In this document: one piece after another, positions 24,352 to 35,996 of the stretch
How the letters are laid out: each line of letters opens with the position of its first letter
Position numbering within the stretch: the stretch's first letter is position 1
NCBI GenBank assembly: GCA_031216445.1
Contig: CM062208.1
Coordinates: 10,356,001 to 10,420,000 of the forward strand
Length of the DNA: 64,000 nucleotides
Origin: Lateolabrax maculatus
Taxonomy: Eukaryota > Chordata > Actinopteri > Acropomatiformes > Lateolabracidae
Direction of reading: 5' to 3'
The notes under the pieces: model-generated
What the model saw: the letters and a program-made list of their open reading frames with translations, nothing else
Told to the model about the DNA's origin: nothing
The model's database searches: none
Program-made: the position numbers and the translations under genes

Positions 24352-24596
24352 ATCTCAAGGAAATTTAATCGAATGCAACTGGACTTGGTTATATGTCTTT
24401 GAAGACGTTTCACCTCTCATCTAAGAGGCTTCATCAGTTCATGAGGTTAAATACTTGGATCTCCACACCAGCTAGTCAGACTAGTCCCAGCCTAGTCAGA
24501 CGAGCATGAACTGATGAAGCCTCTTAGATGAGAGGTGAAACGTCTTCAAAGACATATAACCAAGTCCAGTTGCATTCGATTAAATTTCCTTGAGAT
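24352..24596. mobile_element. Hairpin MITE with perfect 92-bp inverted arms
   Basis: Arms 24352-24443 and 24505-24596 are exact reverse complements over 92 bp, around a 61-bp spacer. The core text (gaagacgtttcacctctcat and its complement) is a very common fish inverted-repeat element. It is flanked by TA-rich sequence and an AT microsatellite. The perfect arms suggest a young insertion or recent homogenisation. Confidence 0.85.
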
Positions 24597-27500
24597 ATAT
24601 AAAATAAATATTATATATAACAGCCAACTACATTTGGGGCAATTACATTTGACGTGTAACTGCGCGTTAACATTCTGTGCTCTCAAGTCATAGCTGAAAA
24701 TATGTGTGTGCTCACTTTAATAATTTTAATGAAAAGGCAGCTAAATGCAGTATATGTATAAAGGTAGGTGGATGTAAGGGGGGGTAACACCTTTACCCAT
24801 AACACATCATCCTCATGAAACACTTAACAATACAACATTTCTAGAATCTGTATCAATCAAAATCCTAACGATACCCATCCCTAACAGCAGTGGATGTCTT
24901 TAATGACTTGTGGTTATTTGTTTTGGTTTATCTATTTTTGTTTGTTTTTTTTTTTGTTTTTGTTTTTTTTTTTTGCATCAGTGTGTTTACATGTACAGTA
25001 TATTTCAGTTTATATCCGGAATATTGTCCTATTCGGAATAATACTGTAATGTTACCTGTTACCGGAATACTGTGCATGTAAGCATGGTCAGTGTTACTCA
25101 CCTGTTGTATTTTTAGCTCTTCTGTTATGGGCAAACACACTGAAGACAGACTGAACACAAAGTTAGCATTGAAGGTTTAAAATGAAGTTCTGTGTTACAA
25201 AGGCTGCTGAAAAAGATTTTTCTTTTATGGAAACAACTGCATCTCCAAAATGCCCTTCACACTCTTTAATCTGTCTTTTTCCTGTATGTCAACGACTTTG
25301 CTGACTGATCTGAGAAAGAAAGACACATCCACGTCTGCAGTGGAAATGTGCATGTTTAGACCGTGGCTTTATTCTTATCTTGGTTCTCTTATACTGGTAC
25401 TTATGGAAATTGTCTAGAGAAGGAGTCTACAGCTCTGCTAGCACTTCTGTGAGTCTGTACAGTGGCTGAACAGCAAGGTTATTATAGTTAACTAAAACTT
25501 AGTTTAGTTCTCAAGAAATTGAGACTGGGATGCCTACATGACTGAGTCAATTGCCTTCAAAAAGTGTTGTGTTTGTATTGTAAAACGTATTCTGAACTCT
25601 TAAGTCTTGCTTCTGACAAATGCACTACTGGAACATGCGAGCTTCTGGTTACCTTAGATGAAAAGTTATTAGTATTAAGGAACCTTGAATCACACAGCAT
25701 GAATAAGCAATGAATAAGCTCACACGTTATTTGGCTCTGTTGGTGTGTGCATGTGTCCCATGCGTTAATTACACAAGAAAGTGAACAAGAAAAAAATATT
25801 TTTACAGTTAGAAATTATTATTTTTATTTTTTTACACATGCACAAACTATTACCCAAACTCAAAATATGTGGGACCCTAATTTGATTGATTTTGAAAGAA
25901 AAATTAATATCACAATTTATTTGTCACCATATTATTATCGCAAATTGTATATTTCAATTAATAAACCCCAAAATGAAATATGTGCTTATTTCTACTGGTG
26001 CAACAAATCAGCTGGCTTCTCTTCTAGCTGCTACTAGCAAATAGATGTAGTTAAGGGGATTCAGGCATTTTTTGGGGTAATTTCTTTTTTTTCTTAAACC
26101 ATTAATGGATTGTGTGTTTTATTTTATTATTTATTTTAATTTTTTTTAGTTTGAATTTATTGTTTATTTTGCTATTTCTGTCACTCCATCACATTCTTTC
26201 TTTAATATTTTTTATGTATGATTGCTTTATTATGCTATATTTTTATGTTATTTTTGCTTTGTTTTGCTTGTTATTTGCTTTTCTCAGACACTGTATCCTA
26301 TTAAAGCTGAATAAACATTACAAATGCCTCAGGCTCAGTGCACTCAAGTGCTACTCTACACATACCATCCTTGATACCTAATCTGCAGTTTTAGTTCGTC
26401 AACAGTGCTAGAATAGTTTTGCCCTGTATCACACACGGGATATCAGGGTTTCAGGGTTATGTCTTGCCATGTAGCATATTTTTTATAAGTGCAGTCTCCG
26501 TAAAGTCAAAGTAGCAGAACAGACCAAAGCTTCATGACTCAGTTATGAGGCATTCACTGTCACAAGGCCAATCATATTAAAACAAAAAATAGCCCTTGTG
26601 TTGTGTGAAAGGACCATATAACTTTATTTGGTTGTAACTCTGTGCCATTGTCGTGAAAAAGCACTATAGAAGCAACTTTAAGTATTTTCTTAGACTTGTA
26701 GAAAAGTGTTTTTTGACAAGTTTTAAAGGATGGGCTCAGATTTTTTCAAGTCCCTCTTGTACCGAAAGAGGCATGTATGCATGTAAGTATGTCCAGTATG
26801 ACCAGGAAGAATGATTACAGTGACCCATAACTATCTTAAATCCATCTCATCTATCTGCATACAGCATGTGAGTACTGTTTTAAGATGGACTTGAAAAATC
26901 TCAACCTATCATTAAAAAAATTACACATTCAGTTCAGTTTACTAGTCACAAAAAGTACTAACCAGCCTGGCAAAACAGTTGCATAATGTCTTCTGACATT
27001 CTGTCATCAGCCCTGAGACTTGAAGGAGTCTTGTGAGGAGAAAGATGACAAACCACTGAATCAGCAAATCACTAAGTCAGCAAGATTTAACTTTTAACTA
27101 AATCTGATTTGTTGATCTGTTTTAGTCCTCGCACAGTGTTACAGTCAGTGTTACCAAATGCACATTGTCTGTATCCGTAAAGCCTGACAAATGTGTTGAA
27201 TGCATTTCCTTCTTCAATAAACATTTGCAAAGCCCATTTTTTCCTCATTTTAAATGATTGTTACTTGCTCCCAGTCTTCTTCAATTCCTCTTTAGGGGCA
27301 TTGCTGCATTTCTTAGCACAACCAACTGTCAATCAGCGAAATTTGAAAAACTAATTGCAGGATGTCAATTGTGCCACTGTCATGCCAGCACATGTGGGCA
27401 CGCACAATATTAACTACCAATACCTATAATATCGATATTTTTAACAGAAAGGTTGGAGTTGTGGTATTTGATAGAAATGGGCATTTATGACCCAAGGAGG

Positions 27501-27898
27501 GTCTAATAAAAGATGTTACTGAGTTGCATCAACTTCATGGGAGTACAATACTAATTTCTTGAGTACCCCTTTAAGCTAAACTAGCATTATTTCCAAATAA
27601 ATCAGAAAACTGTACTCTACTGGAAATACTTTTTTTTTTTCATTGTGCAAATTACTCTGGTGATGCCAGGCTAGCTCTTCATTGCAAGCAGCTCATTAAT
27701 TGAAAAAGCCCTTTAAAAATCGGATGTAAAAAATAAGTAATAATATTCAGAGTGACCAGTCATTTAGACAGGATGTGAAAAAACAGGGCATTTCTTTAGG
27801 ATGTGTTTGTATTCTAGAGAATATGGTAGTTCCTACTAGTTGGTGAGCAGTTTCACTACAGCCCTTAGCCATACTTGCTTCCTTTTTGCAGTCCCCTT

Positions 27899-29920
27899 TT
27901 AGATTTCTGAACTATACTTCATATCAGTGAGCCCTGGGTTTGCAACTGTTAGGTGGATTATAGCCGTGTCGTTGACTTTCCAGGCAGTTTTCATAAATAT
28001 CTTCTCTTTGCTCCTGTTGCTGAAAAAAAGAAAAAAAAGAAAAGAAGAAAAATCAAAAATTGGAAGATCTTCAGTATAAAAGTTGTTTATCAAATGACAA
28101 GTTGATAATATTATATTTACCATTTCTGCAGTGGGAGAATGAATGCCATTTCTGCAAAAGAGAGTGACACATTGTTTATATTCTAGCAGTATAATGCCGT
28201 GAGTCATACAGCCTTATGTCCATGGAATTTGTTTAAGAATGACTGGAGGGCAAATGCAACTTACGCTCCACGCTGTTTGCAGACTCTTTTCAGAATGGCC
28301 AAAGAAATTATAAAGATCAGGCAGCACACACAAGGCACAGCAGCTGCCACAGCAATCACTAGCTTATCCCAAATTATGTCATCTTCCTTACGTTCTGGGG
28401 GAAAAATACAGTACAATCAAAGTCTAATATGCAGTTTGATTAAGCAAAGTCAAAGTTAACAAAGGCAAAGACTGATGGCGATTTCTGTGTATAGATCGTT
28501 GTTTCATAAAGGAAGTCGAGGTGGGGATTACATGTCCTGTGGATACCTAAAAAATACCAAGCACTAACATTGTGTGCCACCTGAAAACTTTTGCACATCT
28601 TGGTCAATACTTTGCACATCCCTGCACTAAACCGTACAGCTGTTTTAGCAGTATTTTACATATTTTTCTTATATTTATAATTTTTCATATTTTATTTTCA
28701 ATTTTCTATTTGTACATTTATACTTCTTGACTTGCACTACTTGCTCAGAGACTGTTGTTGTACAGTATACAAAGATGGAGTTAATGTCAGTGCAGCCATG
28801 GCTGTGAGGCTCTTGTGTGTCTGTGTCTAGAAGATACTCAGGATTGTTCAGTGTTTGTGTGTCTTGTTCATTGCAACATCAGTATAGTAATTGTTGGTTC
28901 TGTTATATTCAATAACCCCACATTCACTCAGTTCCTTTTTATATCCTATTTCCTTTGCTGTTGCCACAGGGATTACTTATGTTTCATCTAATCTTATAAT
29001 TTAGGACTGAGAAGCACACCTGTAATTATCAGCTCCCACTTCTCTTCCTTAACTCCTGTGAGTGTGTTGATCTCACAGGTGTAGTTTCCTTCATGAGACA
29101 TCTTGACGCTCTCTATGACCAGTGCGTACTGTTGGCTCTCTGACTCAGACATATTGAGGTTCAGCCTGTGAGCCTCTGGAAAAATGTGTAGTTTCACCTC
29201 TGTATTGAAAGTGAATAGGTTCTCGCTGTTCATTTTCCATGTCAGCTGATTGAGCGTGTTGAGTGAATCCTTGTTACAGTGCAGGATCACTCTGCTGCCA
29301 ACCACAGTTGAGATGGTTTTTCCTTCTGTGACGAAAAGATACATTTCAGATGATAGATGTAATTCTCTCTGTAACCATATTGTCATCACTACAGTAAAAG
29401 CAATAGTTTGGGTAGATTTGGGGAAATATGTTTGTTTTCTTGCCGAGAGTTAGATAAGATGCCACTCTCGTATCATGAAATAAATAAATATAAATAATAA
29501 AATAATAAATTGCAAGCTACAGCCAGCAGCCGGTTAGCTTAGCTTAACAAAGACAGGAAACTGGAGAAAACTGATATCTTCGCTCCATCCAGAGGAAGCA
29601 ACACCCACCCACAAGCACTTCTTGAGACTAATCAAGAGCTTTAATCTGTACAAATAGGAAGGTGTTAAAAAGTCATTTGGTAGTTCATATTCAGCTTCGT
29701 ATTTACCGCACACACACAAGAGCGGTAAACATTTTGTTGATGTAACTTTCAGAATGAATGCGAATACACGTTTCCCCAAAATTTCAAACTATTCTTGTTG
29801 CTCGTATTCATTGTCAGAGTAAAAGTGTTGAAAATGAATTTTACCTGCTGGTGAGAAAATCCAGAACAGGCAAGATATCATAGGAAAGGCCCTGTACAAA
29901 TATTTAGAAAGGTCCTTCAT
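27899..29920 (-). CDS. Gene E: single V-set Ig receptor, CD200R-like V domain (4 exons)
   Basis: Minus-strand exons 29920-29845 (leader), 29325-29020 (V), 28394-28265 (transmembrane) and 28019-27899 (tail with TAA) give 210 aa with phases 1,1,2. The leader begins MKDLSKYLYR and is hydrophobic. The V domain has C42, LTW55 and HEGNYTCE (C109), then a TGVKEEKWELIIT strand. The HEG-YTCE pattern followed by a G strand resembles CD200R domain 1, but the usual second domain is absent. The helix is about residues 139-162, flanked by DDIIWDK outside and KRVCKQR inside. The tail of about 40 residues has one tyrosine (MKYSSEI) that does not fit an ITIM. A strong donor (CCG/GTAAGT) at 30269 may end an upstream untranslated exon. 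TIGIT/CD226-type kinship is an alternative. Confidence 0.7.
29395..29590 (+). repeat. Dispersed fish repeat (same family as 52607)
   Basis: The blocks cttgccgagagttagataag, ccactctcgtatc and cagcagccggttagcttagc are in the order of an abundant fish repeat. A second copy begins at 52607. It lies in the first coding intron of gene E. Confidence 0.65.
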
Positions 29921-30009
29921 TTCACCTTGAAACAAAGATAGTTTTATTGTAAATATCATGTTTGAATATGGTCAAGTTTGAATGTAAACATGGTATTTTG
30001 CCCAAATAT

Positions 30010-30180
30010 TTTATTTTTATTTACACTTTATTCAATCAGGATAGTCTCACTGAGAGTAAAATTGTCCTTTTCAAGAGTGTCGCGGCAGTAATAACAATGA
30101 ATCAAAAACTAACAAAATCAAAAAATATACAACAAAATATGTCACAAGAACAGAATTAAACAAACATGTGGTTGTAAAAG
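30010..30180 (+). repeat. Dispersed fish repeat (tttattcaatcagg type)
   Basis: The cactttattcaatcaggata start and ccttttcaagagtgtcgcgg body match a common fish repeat. A related piece is at 57540-57690. Confidence 0.5.
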
Positions 30181-31510
30181 GACATGTTCTCTAAAAAGAA
30201 TCATAAAAGAGAGATCGCATCCTTTCCAAACCCACATACACCATGAAAAATATAGTAACTGCACTTACCGGTAGTGAGTATCGGCATCTGCTGTTTTGTC
30301 TGTTCCTTAACTCTAAACTGCAGCTTTGATTGAATGTTACTGAGGCAGCAAAAAGGAGAGAATTGTAAAGATATTTAAGAATAAGAACGATTAAAAAATA
30401 AAATTTATGTCTGTGACACTGTAGCTCACATGCACATGAAGTGCCAAGATCGAACTTGACCGGGTCCCACACACACCACAAAATGTTTCCATACAGGAAG
30501 TGAATGTGAAGATGACTTTGGTGGTCTGTTTTTGTGTTTGTGTGTGTCTCTTCAAAGTGGTAGAGCGTGTTGTTAGCTAACGTTTGTTGAAGACCATGTA
30601 TTGCAGAAATTCACCCCGTGTTTTTGTTCTCTCCATTTGATCTCCAGTCTGCAAGAGGCCTTAGATCACATTATGTCTTTTAATTTTCTTTTTCCTGTTT
30701 TAAAAAAAGTTCCAGACAAATTATTTTAAGTGGACCTTGAGCCTTTATTTTGGCAGACATTATAAACCTTGAAAATGAAAATACAAACGGAGCCTTTTGC
30801 TTTTGAATTTGAGATGCGGCATTTTCATTTAAATAATGGCAGCATTCTCAACAAGCTTGTTTTTGTGAAGTCAGCCATCAGTAGTGGAGGGCAGGATATT
30901 TATACAGCTGAAATGAAAAGTCCACTATCCCACTGTTTGGGGTTCTGTCCAAGGTTGTCATGTGTCTGGAATTTTAGTTTAGAAGTGTGTAGAAGTAAGT
31001 GTTGAAGTGAGGGTAGCCGACCAGTCAGACACAGAGCCCAGACATGGCTGCTTTCAAGAGCCACATTACAACATGCACAAGGAGATACACCCAATTTTAT
31101 AAGATGCCATGAGCACATAATCGCCATGGGTGTTTTCCTTAATGTGCCTTTAACTACTTCCAACTCAGTGGGCTGGGTTCCTTGTCTTCCACAACGTGGT
31201 TAAAGTATGGCCTGTGTCCTGCGTGGGAGCTTGAAGCATTTCTTTCAGTCACTAATGACAGACCAGTACTTTGATTTCACGTGTTTCAGAGTATAAAGAA
31301 ACATAAATTTATCCAAACATTGGCAGTCTGTTTGACATCATGATATTCCTTCGCTGGAACAGTTTTCACAGAATTCAAAAATCCTCCCAGTCAGAGTGGA
31401 TTTCAGTCTGTCGTCTTCAGACAGCTCAGTCATCTCTGTATGATATTCTGCTTCATCTTCCACCAATGGGGATTTCATACGGTCTCATTCAGCAGTGAAA
31501 GGGTCAGGGA

Positions 31511-31549
31511 GGAATGTACTGTACTGAGGGAGTCAGTACAGTACATTCC
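31511..31549. repeat. Perfect hairpin, 17-bp arms
   Basis: Arms 31511-31527 and 31533-31549 (ggaatgtactgtactga and its complement) surround a 5-base loop. The first 15 bases of the arm recur as a direct repeat at 31613-31627. Confidence 0.85.
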
Positions 31550-33042
31550 CTCTCAACCAGCTGCAATCCCTTTTAGCACATCAACTGTTTGTCCACTTGC
31601 ATCTGACACATTGGAATGTACTGTACTTACTACTTGTATTTACTTGTATGGAGGTTAAGTTTGTCCAACTGATGTAAGCAGACTTCTTTTGCCATGTGTT
31701 TTGCCTTTTCAGGCTCAGACATACAGTTTGACCAATACCTTATTGATGGAGGATGCTGGGGCTGAATGAGAGGCTGAAAAAAGTATTTAAACTTTGCCTC
31801 CATGTTTTTTCAGGTCAGGCCAAAATCTTTAAAGTTAAAGCAACATTCTTCTAAAAATAAGTTAGAATTGAACATAAATCCAAAATAAGACAGTAAACTT
31901 TAGAGCTCTTTGTAGGAAACATATAAAAACATCATTATGTTATAGTTAAGGAGGGTTAATGCAATAACAATACTGAAGTTTACTATATTGATTTATTTTT
32001 TATTATGGAAAGCATAATATTTATCATTATTTTCTACTTATTTTTTATTTGTTTTACCACTTCTTTCCTTTGTGGTTGATGACGTGACTCCAAAAGGCAG
32101 TTGGTGCTCTGGCCATGTACAGTGCTGTGAGTTTTGCAGAATGCCATGCTATTTTTGTTGCCAATGTGATGTTATTGTTGCCTTGGCAGCAAATGCAATA
32201 TAGTGATACAATCTTAGGGCTGGCTGAGTGTCAGCTTGTTTGGGAGTTTTTCTGCCATGTAGTGGCCAAACCCATTAATGCAGCTTTAAAATAGAGAGAG
32301 CTTGATAGATAGTGATTAGGTGATACCACTAGAGAATATACAAAGACTGAGATGTTGCATTATGGGAACAAAATTATGTTCGAGTCACACATGCCTACAA
32401 CTTCATTTTCTCTTACATATACTTTTTCTATAAATCAGTGATTTTTGATTTGGAATACCGCTTTAAATATCTAAGAATGTTGAAATAATCTCCAAATCTC
32501 AAATAGATCTCAGTTCTTATTTTACCCCTGTGATCAGCACGTTTTAACCTTGTCCAGACCAACCTTTGATAAGAAGATGGAAAAGGCTGGGTCCAGGAAT
32601 AAAAATATATTTTACAATACTGCCCCTTAGTGGTTGTTTAATCATATTACTCTCAACCTTTCATCATTCTTGAGGAATCACTAATAATACTATTTGAATA
32701 ACTCCCAATTTTCTTTAGCTCATCCTCTTCGAACCAAACGTGTTTCATACAAGTCAAATAAGTTAACCAGTCCCGATGGAGCATGCATTTTGACTGTAAT
32801 AGTTCCTTAGTGGAGTTTCCTCCCACAGGCCAAAGACATGCAGATTCCGTCAAATGTAAATGTTTTGCCCTTAGATGTGAACGTGATTGCTTGTTTTAAC
32901 CCTGTTAACCCTGTGACTGGTTAGGCTTCAGCCGCCCTGCATGGACAGATAAAAGGGATGTATATTGATGCTTATGCACTTCTACTTATGTAACATTTGG
33001 AATGCAGGACTTTTCCTTTAACCACAGTATTTCTAGGCAGTG

Positions 33043-33092
33043 GTATTCCTCAGGCTTTTTACTTTTAGCTAAGTAAAAAGCCTGAGGAATAC
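33043..33092. repeat. Perfect hairpin, 22-bp arms, 6-base loop
   Basis: Arms 33043-33064 and 33071-33092 (starting gtattcctcaggc) are exact reverse complements around ttagct. Just downstream are ctcaagtaaagt-like blocks of the hAT-type fish repeat, so it may be part of a folded copy of that element. Confidence 0.85.
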
Positions 33093-35996
33093 TCCTTCCA
33101 CCTCTGGTAGAAGTATTAAAATTGCATAAAACTGAAAAACTCAAGTAAAGTCCAACTACTTGAGAAGAGTGCGAGCCAGATGAAGAAACAGCCGCAAACA
33201 CTGCACTTTTAAGGTTCAAGTTAGAATTAAGTTTAGGTTAAGGTTAGGGTAAGGGTTGAGGTCAGGCATTTAGTTTCGATGGCTATGGTCAGGGTAAGAG
33301 GCTAGGGGATGTATTATGTAATTGAATCACAAGTATAACTGTACTAACACGTGTGTGTGTGTCTGTGTGTATGTGTATATGTGTGTGTAAAAAGATGTAT
33401 GTAAAGAGTTGTATGTAAATGCACATATCCATGTAAATGCCGAATTTTCTTCCTACTATTCTGTACCACAGGTTTTGTTACTTTCAGGTAAAGTCTCCTT
33501 TGTGTGTTGTGAGTGCATGTATGCATGTGCATGTGTGTGTGCATGCGTGCACTTTGCAGATAAAAACACTGAAACTAACACTTCTTGACCACGTGTGACT
33601 TTTTATTGCGTTGGTTCACATTCCAAAAAAAGATACTGCCACACATCTATCAGCAAAGAAGACTACAAGTTAGTAAAAAGGATTTTTTTTTCTTTCCAAT
33701 GATTAATCATGTCTTCTTACAAACATACAGGCAATGCAACAGTCTTAAAATACAAAAAATCATACATTACCAGTCATATCGATGTACACAAGGACCAGCA
33801 TCATGCTTTGATTGTAACACCGTTAAATGCTTAAATGTGTTCAACAATTTGGTGATTTATTGAAGGCGCTCTTTGATTCAGATTCCACAGCATTGGATTG
33901 TGGGAGGAGAAGGGATGGCTGGGGGTCACAAAGGGGTCAAAGCTGCCTTCTCTCTCAGAGTTTCTCTAGAGCCATTTGATCATACCCCCAAAACCAACAC
34001 CGTGTGTGTGTGTGTGTGCACGCCCGCACAAAGACATATGTATGAGCATAAGCCTGCAGTGTGGGAGTGTGTTCATGTCCACAAACATGCAACTCTATGC
34101 CCTAGTATCATTTTAACATCATTCAGTTATCATGTTATTACTTTTAATTTAACCGACTGAGCTGCAAAAGAGAGACATGTTTTATGTGTGTGGGTGTGGT
34201 GGGTTTGTGTGTGTGCTGAGGGGTTGCATACAAATTAAACTCAGATTTTAAAAAAGAGCAAATAAAACATCAAGTTCACATACGTCCCAGAGCAATATAA
34301 GCACTTGCTACAATCTTACAACATTTGAGAATTTACATTTACAGATAAGGCACAGGAAATCGTACAGTGGTAGCTGTTTGAATAAACAAAGCCAGAGAAT
34401 GTGCGAGGAAGGTTTGTGATAAACCTAAGGCATACTTTAAGGTTTAAAGCACTTTGTATTAAAATACTTACTGGTTAATTGAAAAGAAATTAATTTTTAC
34501 TCAAATAGATGCAGGATACCACAGCATGGGCATTTTCTCTTTACTCTATTGGGTTTGTGATATTAAATTAATATTGTAATCACAATTATAACTTGTGTGA
34601 TTCCTCTAGACAGTGAAATAACTAAAAACAGCTGTTCTGCACATTATGTACATTATCAGACATGAGATAGGGCATGAGATATGTACAGCAGGAGTTGCCC
34701 CTAGTTGTTTGTTTCTCTGTGAATTTGAAAGCATGTCATGAGTATTGTGTTTTCTTGCGAGGTAAGGTCCTACTATGGTCACATAAAATAAAGTGGAAAG
34801 GTTTTTTTTCACAGCCAGGTCAAGGATGCTTGTTTTCATTGATGAGTGCGGTTTCTTTTATTGTCTCGCTCCAACAATACTTTGTGCTGATGGTGCATGA
34901 TCTTTATCGCCCGGACGCCTGTTTGTACAGCACGAAAAGAGAGGATTTGGCCTGAGGTCGCTACTATAGTTCATTCTCTGATAGGGCAAAATGAGCCCTG
35001 CTCTCTTCCGTGGACAATTGATATCACAGTACACAGTTTTACTTAAAGGCTACAAAACATAAGCAAATCTAAAATGAAGAGAAGCAGAATCACATTGAAA
35101 AAGACATTCAACATGTGGTCTTTTTTTTTTTTTGTTTGTTTTTCCTCACTAACTCAGCTCTGGCTGTGCTACATGGTATATAAACATGAAAAGGAGAGAA
35201 ATGCTCTGAAATTGATGCACATCTCTCTTCACTTGAAAGAATCCTGTTCAAATGGATGCATAGATGAGGTGTTATGAGGGTTAAAGGCGTTGCACAGAGT
35301 CTTAACCTCTGAATGTGCAAAATAGGTATGCTCTTCTCTACCTGAAAATAGTATTTTCTTCTTCCTCTCAAAGAGCTGATTACCTGTAAATCTACTGGCA
35401 CTTGATTGTGTGATTTGTGTGCGAGAGCCCTCTCGCCCGTGCCATGTGCAGCCACATGCTACATTTGCAGTATGTCGCTGTCAGAATGGGAATGAAAGTC
35501 AGTGCCTACCTACAGCAAAATTACTGATTTGCAGACACACAAGTATATTATAACTCTCCTTCCCCTAGCTACTCAAACCCCATGTAAAAATGTCTAAACC
35601 TCCATTGTATATGATTAAAACTCTTTCAATAGAAAAAGATGTTTCTAAAAATTGAACATGGATTTTCATCAAGTAAAAACATTTCCCCCCTGCATGTGTC
35701 CTTTCCACATTTTTTAAATATAAGAACACGCTTAATAAAAAATCTACTCCTCCCATCTTTAACCTCTACTTTTTATATTTCCTTTTTATCACAAACACGC
35801 AGCTTTTTTTTTGCTTTGTAGAATTGTTGCCCCTGTCTTAAAGGCTTTAATCTACCCCTGTTAATTTTGGTTTTCATCCATTGGTTTTGACCTGCCTGTT
35901 CAAGAGTGTGCGTTGTCTTGAGTTAGGTGTGTGTGTGCTCTCTCTTATGTTGAACATTTGGTGTGTGCAGGTGTACATGTGCTCTGTCTCACAGGT

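Larger units (their letters stand above)
22648..27898. other. Intergenic region between genes D and E (convergent 3' ends)
   Basis: Contains the 3' flank of gene D, a dispersed repeat (23558-23880, with a short AAT run at about 23619), a GT/AT microsatellite, a perfect long hairpin MITE (24352-24596), a repeated segment shared with intron 5 of gene D (24774-24846), and AT-rich DNA with poly-T runs. No coding exon is recognised. Confidence 0.6.
30482..35996. other. Region between gene E and gja8, including gja8 3' flank
   Basis: No coding exon is recognised. Part of the right side is expected to be the 3' UTR of gja8, which is transcribed leftward. Candidate polyadenylation signals on the minus strand (TTTATT on the plus strand) lie at 34857 and 33602; neither can be chosen from sequence alone. 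Two perfect hairpins (31511-31549 and 33043-33092) and GT-rich runs near 33350 and 34002 lie inside. Confidence 0.5.
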
